Source: Sabellastarte sp. h YS-2021 (lineage: Eukaryota > Annelida > Polychaeta > Sabellida > Sabellidae). Taken from it: 64,000 nt of DNA. Numbering within the stretch: position 1 is the first letter of the stretch; the number at the start of each line of letters is the position of its first letter. Positions 1 to 11,300 of the stretch are shown one piece after another. The position numbers were made by a program, and so were the translations under genes. The DNA lies in contig OZ024930.1 in NCBI GenBank assembly GCA_964017235.1, positions 157,232,221 through 157,296,220 on the forward strand, in the 5' to 3' direction. A model generated the notes under the pieces. The model was not told the origin of the DNA. It was given only the letters and a program-made list of their open reading frames with translations, and made no database searches.

Positions 1-570
1 TTATCGCTCATCTGGTCACGTGGTGTTAGAATGTTGGATTGCCTTTGGTAATATTCATTTCCTTTGTAAATTAATTCTTTTTATGCACTTCTACATGCAT
101 TATAATTTTAATTTACGGTTTTCCTTCATTCTTCCAACGAAATTCTTCGTTTTTCCACGTATTTTGACCGTATTGTCACCTTGACTGTACTTTGTTTTCA
201 CGTAAATACCATTCTGGTATTATCGTTCATCGGGTCACGTGGTGTCAGAATGTTGGATTTCCTTTGGAAATATTTATTTCCGCGGTGAATTAATTCATTT
301 ATGCACTTATACAGGCATTATAATTCACCTTTTACAGTTTTCCTTCATTCTTTTTACGAAATTCTTCGTTTCACTGCGCAGTTTGACCTTATTTTTGAGC
401 TTTTTACGAATCATTCACCAGGTCACGTGACGATGACGTCACATCCAAAATGGAGGTCAACCGATCGGTTGTCAGAAAATATTCATTTTCAAAGTGATTA
501 CAGCATTTCCAGGTTTGTTTATACATTCCTTCTACATATTTCTTTGAATATTATTGTGTCAGAGCATAAT
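1..570 (+). repeat. AT-rich leader of array unit a with ~219-bp sub-repeats
   Basis: Two diverged direct repeats start at 1 and about 220, and a shorter third starts near 404. Each carries a TCACGTG E-box core near its start, followed by AT-rich sequence. The same leader is at 3866-4565 and 7826-8525, directly after the DIRS-type terminal block of the previous unit. It resembles no coding sequence I know. It may be the original right flank of the element, amplified along with it. Confidence 0.7.
422..441. promoter_or_regulatory. E-box plus CRE cluster, unit a
   Basis: GTCACGTGAC (422-431), a palindromic extended E-box of the USF/MITF/TFE type, is followed by TGACGTCA (434-441), a full cAMP response element. 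CCAAAATGGAGG lies just downstream and is YY1-like. The motifs are visible; activity is inference. Confidence 0.5.
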
Positions 571-2260
571 GTGTAATAATTTCAATTGTTAACGCATTTT
601 TCATAGCGTATTATTACGGTATCTACTACCTACCAATCACGGTTCTTTACTTGAACAGGCCCTTTCATTTGACATTTCTGGAATTCGGATCCTGGTTTCA
701 GTGTTTTGGGGTTCAATTCTGAGCCTAGGGTCTCCATTTTTAGCCTTTCTCCACCTTCAATTTTGGAGGTTGGGGGTTTACGGCTTCTGGGGAGGACTTT
801 GTCTTCCACCTTTTGGAGATCCATTTCACTGTTACTGGTTTCCTACATTCCAATTTTATGTCAATTGGTCATTTGGTTTCTCAGTTCATTTTTAGTCAGA
901 CTGGTTTTTTTTTGGTACTGGGATTACCTTCTCAAGACCATTCATGTTCAGGGTCCCTTAGAAGAGTTTATCAGTTGAATCCAACTGATTTTGCTACTTC
1001 CTTAACACTGCTCCAATCATTTTCTAAATCTAGAAAAATTTTGTTTGGGGTTTGGTGGAAATCTTCTGTTACTCAACAGCTATTGTGTTTTCACCATTTT
1101 TCAGATCTGATGATCAATGGGCACATCTCCCTTTTGGGTATGTTGGGGGTTCCTCTGTCTACAGTTTACCTTTAGGCAGACTTCAGGAACCCTATTCCAA
1201 CTTTTTGGTGCCAGTCTGTGGGACTATATGGGTGCTTAGGACTTCATCCTTTAATCTTCTCCACAGAAGATTTTCAAGCTTCCTGTCTAACAGAATTAGG
1301 GAATTAATTTGACTGCTTCTTCCTTTTGATCAGTCTTATTTTTCTCTAAGTCAACCACTTTTCCCAGGCTTAGAAGTTCCTTCATGAGGCCAGATACTTA
1401 CTTTCTGTCACTGATTCATTTTGGGATCTTCTTATTCTAAGTTTTGTAGGTTGGGTAATTACCCAATTTCCCTTCTAAAACTTAGTTTTGCCAGGTACAA
1501 TCCTCTTCAGGGGGTTTTTTGGGTTGACTTGCTCAGGTTTCCGGACCTGGGATCTAGCCCGATGGGATTCTTAAGACCTTCTCTTCCCTAGGTAGAGTTC
1601 CTCTGCTATTAGGGGTGATCTGAGATGGACCTTAGGGTCCTTATTTCTGTGGGGATTTTTTCCTTCAGTCCTGTTTTGTTGATCACTTACTCCAGTTGAT
1701 TGACAAGGCAATACTTTCTCAGTGGTCTTTTTCATCCACCATTCTTTGGACATCTGTTCAATGGGTCTCCTAGCTCCATTTTAGCTGGTTGATCTATGGC
1801 CCTTTTTCAGCCATCTTTGCACTTTGTTTTGAGAGATTTCATTATCCATTTCCCTCACTTGTGCTTAGTCACTTGGTAAATTGGTCCTATTTTGGTCTTA
1901 TGCTGTTTCTTGTGGTGTCTCTCTTGGGAGACCATTTCTTCTCACATATTACAGTACAAGCAGAAGCTTTTCATGTGGCCCTTACTCAAGGTGCCTCTTT
2001 TAAGCTATCTGCATTAGCCTCTTGAGACACACCAATTAAGACCTTTTTTCCTCCCTTCCAGGGAGTTTTCTCTCTAACTTAGTGCTTTTAGGATGTGGTT
2101 CCTTTCCAGGTTCCAACATTCTGATGGTGGAATGCCTTCCAGAGGTAGAGGCTCAGCCTCAACCTCTATTATGGTGTCCTTCAGGAGATAAGAGTGTTGT
2201 TTTACTCAAATTTTCACTCTTACTTCCAGATCCCTCCACTTGCCAGTGGGAGGTCAACTG
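571..2260 (+). mobile_element. Hairpin-dense DIRS-derived stretch, unit a (fossil)
   Basis: T-rich sequence crowded with short inverted repeats. Examples are an 8-bp arm with loop aatc at 970-989, an 8-bp arm with loop ccac at 1253-1272, the palindrome TTGGGTAATTACCCAA at 1451-1466, a 12-bp arm with one mismatch at 2141-2167, and a 7-bp arm at 2190-2221. It is the same sequence that leads into DIRS element C in the third unit. It is badly broken and no gene is readable. Confidence 0.75.
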
Positions 2261-3865
2261 AGGCTCCTCAAAGAAGATCAACCAGATCTGTCTATGAGGC
2301 AAGTGGACCATTTTTACAAAGTGGTGCCTCAGTAATCAGGTGGACTTCAGGGCACCACCTCTGAAGCCATTGCTGACTTCCTCCTGCACTTGTTTCAGGA
2401 GAAGAAGTTACAACCAAGCACTATTGATGGCTACAGATCCGCCATTGCTGACAAACTGGGCAATTCCACCATTAATGTCAGCAAAGATGAGAATCTCACT
2501 CGTCTCCTGGATAGTTTCCATAGAGACAGACCTAAGGGCAGGAGGGGCATCCCCTCCTGGAACCTTTCACTGGTTTTACATCAGCTCACAAAGGCTCCCT
2601 TTGAACCCCTGAAAGAGGCCTCCTTGAAACATCTAACTTTCAAGACTGTTTTCTTGCTGGCTTTGGGTTCAGGTAAACACAGGAGTGAGATCCATGTTTG
2701 GTTACATAAGAACATCAGACACCAGTCAGACTGGTCTAAGGTGTCTTTGTACCCCTCACCCAGCTTCCTATCCAAGAACCAGCTGGCTAAGGAAGGTGGG
2801 TGCCAGGTCCCTATGTCCAGTTAGAGCCCTGCGCTACTACTTGGACAGGACTGCAGACCTGAGGCAGAATAAGGAGTTAGTCTTTGTCTCCTTCAAGAAG
2901 GGTTTTGATAAAGACATCTCACCTGCCATCTCCTCATGGATCAAACAGACTGTGGTTCTGTGCTATGAGCTCTCTGACCAGGAGGCCCTCACCTTACATC
3001 AGGTTAAAGCCCATGATGTTAGGGCCTTTGCTGCCTCTAAGGCTTTCCAATCAGGGATTTCCTTAGATCAGATCTTGTTAGCCTGCCACTGGAAATCTCA
3101 CAACACCTTCACCCAATTCTATTTGAAGGATGTTGCCTGGGCTGACTCGGAGCTTTTCCACCTGGGACCTGTAGTGGCTGCCCAGCAGGTGCACCACCAG
3201 GCCCAGAAGTGAGGGGATGTTGTATACATGTGCTTCCCTTGGGAAGTTTATTTCTTCTGGGACTGAACTCAGCCCCTCTCTCTCTATCTTTCCCTTCTCA
3301 AACCGACTCTGGAAGGAAAGAAAAAAGGGGGGGGCAACGTCGGTAGACTCCCAGTTAACCGGTGAGTTGGTGGCCGACCTTGACCTGTCAGGGTTCTCTG
3401 ACCCTAGGTCAAATGGGCCTGTACTATTTTGTTTTGTTATGAGTTCACAGAAGTCCCTAGCTGCTTACCCGCCTACCAAGCGGTAGTTATTCAGCAATTG
3501 TCCATTGGATAGGATGTATTAATGCAATAAAATTGCAAATTTAATAAGTAAATTAAATTTTTATAAGTTAATACCCTATCCAATGGACAGGCAAGGCCCT
3601 CCCAACTGACCCCGCTACCAGCTTACTAGGGGTCTAAATCTGTTTAGACAACGAAAAAGATGAACTATCACTCTGTCTGGACAGGAAGCAAGTATGATGC
3701 GCCACCTAGCGAATGCACACTACTGACCGGTCCTGCCGGTATTATATACAGGACGTCTTTTTCTGGCGTTTGGCGGGACCGGTCGCACCGACCGGTAAAG
3801 CAATTGTCCATTGGATAGGGTATTAACTTATAAAAATTTAATTTACTTATTAAATTTGCAATTTT
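2261..3865 (+). mobile_element. DIRS tyrosine-recombinase region and 3' end, unit a (fossil)
   Basis: The translated region 2390-3212 closely matches the recombinase of element A at 45.7-46.7 kb. It keeps family landmarks such as STIDGYR, LALGSGK, HDVRAFAAS, CHWKSHNTFTQFYL and a C-terminal GPVVAAQQ. It lacks the 5' part of a DIRS element and is broken. It ends in the terminal block at 3487-3865. Its sequence is not hairpin-dense, so the unit joins two DIRS lineages. Confidence 0.85.
3487..3865. repeat. DIRS terminal block of unit a: circle-junction copy and right terminus
   Basis: A palindrome of about 95 bp (3496-3590) has arms TGTCCATTGGATAGG and its complement around an AT-rich core with TAAAAT at 3528-3533. 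This is the DIRS internal complementary region, an inverted copy of the joined ends. A third arm and the AT-rich right end follow at 3802-3865, ending ATTTT at 3861-3865. No matching left terminus is found in the unit. Confidence 0.8.
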
Positions 3866-4416
3866 CTGGTGCTCTGTAAGTACACTTAAGCTGTTTTATT
3901 CACTTTTCCTCCATTTTATTTACCTTTTACTTCAATTTCTGGTGAATTTATTGTATACTTTGTGCAATATTTTACGTATTTCTTCAAAATTCGTATTATC
4001 GCTCATCTGGTCACGTGGTGTTAGAATGTTGGATTGCCTTTGGTAATATTCATTTCCTTTGTAAATTAATTCTTTTTATGCACTTCTACAGGCATTATAA
4101 TTTTAATTTACGGTTTTCCTTCATTCTTCCAACGAAATTCTTCGTTTTTCCACGTATTTTGACCGTATTGTCACCTTGACTGTACTTTGTTTTCACGTAA
4201 ATACCATTCTGGTATTATCGTTCATCGGGTCACGTGGTGTCAGAATGTTGGATTTCCTTTGGAAATATTTATTTCCGCGGTGAATTAATTCATTTATGCA
4301 CTTATACAGGCATTATAATTCACCTTTTACAGTTTTCCTTCATTCTTTTTACGAAATTCTTCGTTTCACTGCGCAGTTTGACCTTATTTTTGAGCTTTTT
4401 ACGAATCATTCACCAG

Positions 4417-4436
4417 GTCACGTGACGATGACGTCA
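4417..4436. promoter_or_regulatory. E-box plus CRE cluster, unit b
   Basis: Same pair as in unit a: GTCACGTGAC (4417-4426) and TGACGTCA (4429-4436), both perfect. Confidence 0.5.
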
Positions 4437-4565
4437 CATCCAAAATGGAGATCAACCGATCGGTTGTCAGAAAATATTCATTTTCAAAGTGATTACAGCA
4501 TTTCCAGGTTTGTTTATACATTCCTTCTACATATTTCTTTGAATATTATTGTGTCAGAGCATAAT

Positions 4566-6220
4566 GTGTAATAATTTCAATTGTTAACGCATTTTTCATA
4601 GCGTATTATTACGGTATCTACTACCTACCAATCACGGTTCTTTACTTGAACAGGCCCTTTCATTTGACATTTCTGGAATTCGGATCCTGGTTTCAGTGTT
4701 TTGGGGTTCAATTCTGAGCCTAGGGTCTCCATTTTTAGCCTTTCTCCACCTTCAATTTTGGAGGTTGGGGGTTTACGGCTTCTGGGGAGGACTTTGTCTT
4801 CCACCTTTTGGAGATCCATTTCACTGTTACTGGTTTCCTACATTCCAATTTTATGTCAGACTGGTTTTTTTTTGGTACTGGGATTACCTTCTCAAGACCA
4901 TTCATGTTCAGGGTCCCTTAGAAGAGTTTATCAGTTGAATCCAACTGATTTTGCTACTTCCTTAACACTGCTCCAATCATTTTCTAAATCTAGAAAAATT
5001 TTGTTTGGGGTTTGGTGGAAATCTTCTGTTACTCAACAGCTATTGTGTTTTCACCATTTTTCAGATCTGATGATCAATGGGCACATCTCCCTTTTGGGTA
5101 TGTTGGGGGTTCCTCTGTCTACAGTTTACCTTTAGGCAGACTTCAGGAACCCTATTCCAACTTTTTGGTGCCAGTCTGTGGGACTATATGGGTGCTTAGG
5201 ACTTCATCCTTTAATCTTCTCCACAGAAGATTTTCAAGCTTCCTGTCTAACAGAATTAGGGAATTAATTTGACTGCTTCTTCCTTTTGATCAGTCTTATT
5301 TTTCTCTAAGTCAACCACTTTTCCCAGGCTTAGAAGTTCCTTCATGAGGCCAGATACTTACTTTCTGTCACTGATTCATTTTGGGATCTTCTTATTCTAA
5401 GTTTTGTAGGTTGGGTAATTACCCAATTTCCCTTCTAAAACTTAGTTTTGCCAGGTACAATCCTCTTCAGGGGGTTTTTTGGGTTGACTTGCTCAGGTTT
5501 CCGGACCTGGGATCTAGCCCGATGGGATTCTTAAGACCTTCTCTTCCCTAGGTAGAGTTCCTCTGCTATTAGGGGTGATCTGAGATGGACCTTAGGGTCC
5601 TTATTTCTGTGGGGATTTTTTCCTTCAGTCCTGTTTTGTTGATCACTTACTCCAGTTGATTGACAAGGCAATACTTTCTCAGTGGTCTTTTTCATCCACC
5701 ATTCTTTGGACATCTGTTCAATGGGTCTCCTAGCTCCATTTTAGCTGGTTGATCTATGGCCCTTTTTCAGCCATCTTTGCACTTTGTTTTGAGAGATTTC
5801 ATTATCCATTTCCCTCACTTGTGCTTAGTCACTTGGTAAATTGGTCCTATTTTGGTCTTATGCTGTTTCTTGTGGTGTCTCTCTTGGGAGACCATTTCTT
5901 CTCACATATTACAGTACAAGCAGAAGCTTTTCATGTGGCCCTTACTCAAGGTGCCTCTTTTAAGCTATCTGCATTAGCCTCTTGAGACACACCAATTAAG
6001 ACCTTTTTTCCTCCCTTCCAGGGAGTTTTCTCTCTAACTTAGTGCTTTTAGGATGTGGTTCCTTTCCAGGTTCCAACATTCTGATGGTGGAATGCCTTCC
6101 AGAGGTAGAGGCTCAGCCTCAACCTCTATTATGGTGTCCTTCAGGAGATAAGAGTGTTGTTTTACTCAAATTTTCACTCTTACTTCCAGATCCCTCCACT
6201 TGCCAGTGGGAGGTCAACTG
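4566..6220 (+). mobile_element. Hairpin-dense DIRS-derived stretch, unit b (fossil)
   Basis: Near-identical copy of the unit a stretch with the same hairpins. Units b and c share a 35-bp length difference from unit a, so they are each other's closest relatives. Badly broken. Confidence 0.75.
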
Positions 6221-7825
6221 AGGCTCCTCAAAGAAGATCAACCAGATCTGTCTATGAGGCAAGTGGACCATTTTTACAAAGTGGTGCCTCAGTAATCAGG
6301 TGGACTTCAGGGCACCACCTCTGAAGCCATTGCTGACTTCCTCCTGCACTTGTTTCAGGAGAAGAAGTTACAACCAAGCACTATTGATGGCTACAGATCC
6401 GCCATTGCTGACAAACTGGGCAATTCCACCATTAATGTCAGCAAAGATGAGAATCTCACTCGTCTCCTGGATAGTTTCCATAGAGACAGACCTAAGGGCA
6501 GGAGGGGCATCCCCTCCTGGAACCTTTCACTGGTTTTACATCAGCTCACAAAGGCTCCCTTTGAACCCCTGAAAGAGGCCTCCTTGAAACATCTAACTTT
6601 CAAGACTGTTTTCTTGCTGGCTTTGGGTTCAGGTAAACACAGGAGTGAGATCCATGTTTGGTTACATAAGAACATCAGACACCAGTCAGACTGGTCTAAG
6701 GTGTCTTTGTACCCCTCACCCAGCTTCCTATCCAAGAACCAGCTGGCTAAGGAAGGTGGGTGCCAGGTCCCTATGTCCAGTTAGAGCCCTGCGCTACTAC
6801 TTGGACAGGACTGCAGACCTGAGGCAGAATAAGGAGTTAGTCTTTGTCTCCTTCAAGAAGGGTTTTGATAAAGACATCTCACCTGCCATCTCCTCATGGA
6901 TCAAACAGACTGTGGTTCTGTGCTATGAGCTCTCTGACCAGGAGGCCCTCACCTTACATCAGGTTAAAGCCCATGATGTTAGGGCCTTTGCTGCCTCTAA
7001 GGCTTTCCAATCAGGGATTTCCTTAGATCAGATCTTGTTAGCCTGCCACTGGAAATCTCACAACACCTTCACCCAATTCTATTTGAAGGATGTTGCCTGG
7101 GCTGACTCGGAGCTTTTCCACCTGGGACCTGTAGTGGCTGCCCAGCAGGTGCACCACCAGGCCCAGAAGTGAGGGGATGTTGTATACATGTGCTTCCCTT
7201 GGGAAGTTTATTTCTTCTGGGACTGAACTCAGCCCCTCTCTCTCTATCTTTCCCTTCTCAAACCGACTCTGGAAGGAAAGAAAAAAGGGGGGGGCAACGT
7301 CGGTAGACTCCCAGTTAACCGGTGAGTTGGTGGCCGACCTTGACCTGTCAGGGTTCTCTGACCCTAGGTCAAATGGGCCTGTACTATTTTGTTTTGTTAT
7401 GAGTTCACAGAAGTCCCTAGCTGCTTACCCGCCTACCAAGCGGTAGTTATTCAGCAATTGTCCATTGGATAGGATGTATTAATGCAATAAAATTGCAAAT
7501 TTAATAAGTAAATTAAATTTTTATAAGTTAATACCCTATCCAATGGACAGGCAAGGCCCTCCCAACTGACCCCGCTACCAGCTTACTAGGGGTCTAAATC
7601 TGTTTAGACAACGAAAAAGATGAACTATCACTCTGTCTGGACAGGAAGCAAGTATGATGCGCCACCTAGCGAATGCACACTACTGACCGGTCCTGCCGGT
7701 ATTATATACAGGACGTCTTTTTCTGGCGTTTGGCGGGACCGGTCGCACCGACCGGTAAAGCAATTGTCCATTGGATAGGGTATTAACTTATAAAAATTTA
7801 ATTTACTTATTAAATTTGCAATTTT
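6221..7825 (+). mobile_element. DIRS tyrosine-recombinase region and 3' end, unit b (fossil)
   Basis: Near-identical second copy of the unit a recombinase region (readable at 6350-7172) and terminal block. Broken in the same way as unit a, so the decay came before the amplification. Confidence 0.85.
7447..7825. repeat. DIRS terminal block of unit b
   Basis: Same structure as 3487-3865, offset by 3,960 bp: junction palindrome with two complementary arms, then a third arm and an AT-rich terminus ending ATTTT just before the next leader. Confidence 0.8.
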
Positions 7826-8376
7826 CTGGTGCTCTGTAAGTACACTTAAGCTGTTTTATTCACTTTTCCTCCATTTTATTTACCTTTTACTTCAATTTCT
7901 GGTGAATTTATTGTATACTTTGTGCAATATTTTACGTATTTCTTCAAAATTCGTATTATCGCTCATCTGGTCACGTGGTGTTAGAATGTTGGATTGCCTT
8001 TGGTAATATTCATTTCCTTTGTAAATTAATTCTTTTTATGCACTTCTACAGGCATTATAATTTTAATTTACGGTTTTCCTTCATTCTTCCAACGAAATTC
8101 TTCGTTTTTCCACGTATTTTGACCGTATTGTCACCTTGACTGTACTTTGTTTTCACGTAAATACCATTCTGGTATTATCGTTCATCGGGTCACGTGGTGT
8201 CAGAATGTTGGATTTCCTTTGGAAATATTTATTTCCGCGGTGAATTAATTCATTTATGCACTTATACAGGCATTATAATTCACCTTTTACAGTTTTCCTT
8301 CATTCTTTTTACGAAATTCTTCGTTTCACTGCGCAGTTTGACCTTATTTTTGAGCTTTTTACGAATCATTCACCAG

Positions 8377-8396
8377 GTCACGTGACGATGATGTCA
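8377..8396. promoter_or_regulatory. E-box plus decayed CRE, unit c
   Basis: The E-box GTCACGTGAC (8377-8386) is kept, while the second motif reads TGATGTCA (8389-8396), so its palindrome is lost. Confidence 0.4.
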
Positions 8397-11300
8397 CATC
8401 CAAAATGGAGATCAACCGATCGGTTGTCAGAAAATATTCATTTTCAAAGTGATTACAGCATTTCCAGGTTTGTTTATACATTCCTTCTACATATTTCTTT
8501 GAATATTATTGTGTCAGAGCATAATGTGTAATAATTTCAATTGTTAACGCATTTTTCATAGCGTATTATTACGGTATCTACTACCTACCAATCACGGTTC
8601 TTTACTTGAACAGGCCCTTTCATTTGACATTTCTGGAATTCGGATCCTGGTTTCAGTGTTTTGGGGTTCAATTCTGAGCCTAGGGTCTCCATTTTTAGCC
8701 TTTCTCCACCTTCAATTTTGGAGGTTGGGGGTTTACGGCTTCTGGGGAGGACTTTGTCTTCCACCTTTTGGAGATCCATTTCACTGTTACTGGTTTCCTA
8801 CATTCCAATTTTATGTCAGACTGGTTTTTTTTTGGTACTGGGATTACCTTCTCAAGACCATTCATGTTCAGGGTCCCTTAGAAGAGTTTATCAGTTGAAT
8901 CCAACTGATTTTGCTACTTCCTTAACACTGCTCCAATCATTTTCTAAATCTAGAAAAATTTTGTTTGGGGTTTGGTGGAAATCTTCTGTTACTCAACAGC
9001 TATTGTGTTTTCACCATTTTTCAGATCTGATGATCAATGGGCACATCTCCCTTTTGGGTATGTTGGGGGTTCCTCTGTCTACAGTTTACCTTTAGGCAGA
9101 CTTCAGGAACCCTATTCCAACTTTTTGGTGCCAGTCTGTGGGACTATATGGGTGCTTAGGACTTCATCCTTTAATCTTCTCCACAGAAGATTTTCAAGCT
9201 TCCTGTCTAACAGAATTAGGGAATTAATTTGACTGCTTCTTCCTTTTGATCAGTCTTATTTTTCTCTAAGTCAACCACTTTTCCCAGGCTTAGAAGTTCC
9301 TTCATGAGGCCAGATACTTACTTTCTGTCACTGATTCATTTTGGGATCTTCTTATTCTAAGTTTTGTAGGTTGGGTAATTACCCAATTTCCCTTCTAAAA
9401 CTTAGTTTTGCCAGGTACAATCCTCTTCAGGGTTTTTTTTGGGTTGACTTGCTCAGGTTTCCGGACCTGGGATCTAGCCTGATGGGGTTCTTAAGACCTT
9501 CTCTTCCCTAGGTAGAGTTCCTCTGCTATTAGGGGTGATCTGAGATGGACCTTAGGGTCCTTATTTCTGTGGGGATTTTTTCCTTCAGTCCTGTTTTGTT
9601 GATCACTTACTCCAGTTGATTGACAAGGCAATACTTTCTCAGTGGTCTTTTTCATCCACCATTCTTTGGACATCTGTTCAATGGGTCTCCTAGCTCCATT
9701 TTAGCTGGTTGGTCTATGGCCCTTTTTCAGCCATCTTTGCACTTTGTTTTGAGAGATTTCATTATCCATTTCCCTCACTTGTGCTTAGTCACTTGGTAAA
9801 TTGGTCCTATTTTGGTCTTATGCTGTTTCTTGTGGTGTCTCTCTTGGGAGACCATTTCTTCTCGCATATTACAGTACAAGCAGAAGCTTTTCATGTGGCC
9901 CTTACTCAAGGTGCCTCTTTTAAGCTATCTGCATTAGCCTCTTGAGACACACCAATTAAGACCTTTTTTCCTCCCTTCCAGGGAGTTTTCTCTCTAACTT
10001 AGTGCTTTTAGGATGTGGTTCCTTTCCAGGTTCCAACATTCTGATGGTGGAATGCCTTCCAGAGGTAGAGGCTCAGCCTCAACCTCTATTATGGTGTCCT
10101 TCAGGAGATAAGAGTGTTGTTTTACTCAAATTTTCACTCTTACTTCCAGATCCCTCCACTTGCCAGTGGGAGGTCAACTGATTCCAGTGGTCTCTCAGAT
10201 TCCACTTTCCTGATTCTTTCAGCTCTTCTCCACAGAAGAATGCTGTTCTTTGTCATTCAGTCTCACACTGTCTGTTCACATGAGCAGTTCAAGTATCATG
10301 AGCTCCTGTTTTCCTGATTTTTCAGGGCATTATCCTTGACAAAGATATACTGGAAACCACAATTAGATTTATATCTTTTCCTGGTTTTCCAGACTATCAG
10401 GATGCAACTTATCAGTTGATCATTTTCTCAATTGGCCAGTGGACCACTTCTCTTCCTCAATTTACCTCCTTTCTCTCCTTTGGCTCCTTTGGTTCACTCT
10501 TGCTCATAGTTTTGCTTTTGGGCAAGGTGTACCACTTTGTGGCAATGCCTTTTGGTCTAGCCACTAGCCTTTCAGGATTTACTTCCTTAGTCAAGGAAGT
10601 AAGGAAAGTTGGTTTTGAGGTTGGGCATCTCAGTGCACATGGACTACAAATTGGCTCATTAGAGCCAATAGTTGTCAGAGGCTCGTTTACCAACTCTATT
10701 ACAGTTGACTTTGGGCTTCCACTTGGAAGCCACTTCTTCAAGGTCCCTGCACATGACACTTCTTCTGTGTCATCTCAGGACACTTGATTTTCCTTCTCAA
10801 AGGTGCTCTGGATTTTCCATTTCTTGATCCTTCTATGAAGGTTCATTCAAGATGGTACTATCCTGGGAACTATGTCTTTGCATACCTTCCTTTAATTCCC
10901 TAGTTTTTACATCTACTTTCATGGATGTTTCACTGCAGGGTTTGGGAGTTCTTTGTGCTCTGTGGACCACCTAAGGTCTATTTTTGATGTAGCAGTCCAG
11001 TCTGTGCATCAGTTCTAGAGCTCATAGCTGTCCTTTTTGCTCAGACATTTGTTCCTGTATTATCCTTTCATCAAAGGATCATCCTTTCAGCCTCAAACAA
11101 CTCAGATGTCTTGTTCTCAAGACATTTGTTCCTCATCTGTCCTTTCTTTAAGGGATTCTTCAGATAGTCCAGGTAACACTGTTGTCTGGGCTTTCTTTAT
11201 ATCAAGACAGCTTCCACTCTTGGGACATGTGTATTTTGGCATCTTTTGCCATTATTTTTACAAGAACAAGTCTGTTCTTCCTCCTACTCGTGTTCCAGGG

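Larger units (their letters stand above)
1..10181 (+). repeat. Head-to-tail array of 3.96-kb DIRS-derived units
   Basis: Three copies lie in direct orientation: 1-3995, 3996-7955 and 7956-10181 (partial). The spacing is 3,995 bp between the first two and 3,960 bp between the next two. Only scattered single-base differences separate the copies by eye, so the array is young. Each full unit has an AT-rich leader with sub-repeats, a hairpin-dense stretch derived from a DIRS-type element, and a tyrosine-recombinase region ending in a DIRS terminal block. The third copy follows the others up to 10181 and then continues into different sequence. No intact gene is seen. Confidence 0.93.

Noticed and set aside
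239-576. Short open frames in the array leader (63 and 91 codons, repeated in each unit)
   Set aside because: AT-rich, overlapping frames with no domain. They repeat only because the DNA repeats.
701-1312. Open frames in the hairpin-dense part of the array
   Set aside because: No resemblance to known proteins. The stretch is a decayed DIRS segment and the frames are chance.
3866-4565. LTR of a retrovirus-like element
   Set aside because: It is not repeated at both ends of a coding unit and lacks primer-binding and TG...CA ends. The repeat comes from the tandem array.
1-10181. Array as a simple assembly duplication
   Set aside because: Units differ by scattered bases and a shared length difference, and the third continues into other sequence, so at least some copies are real. 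Copy number remains unproven.
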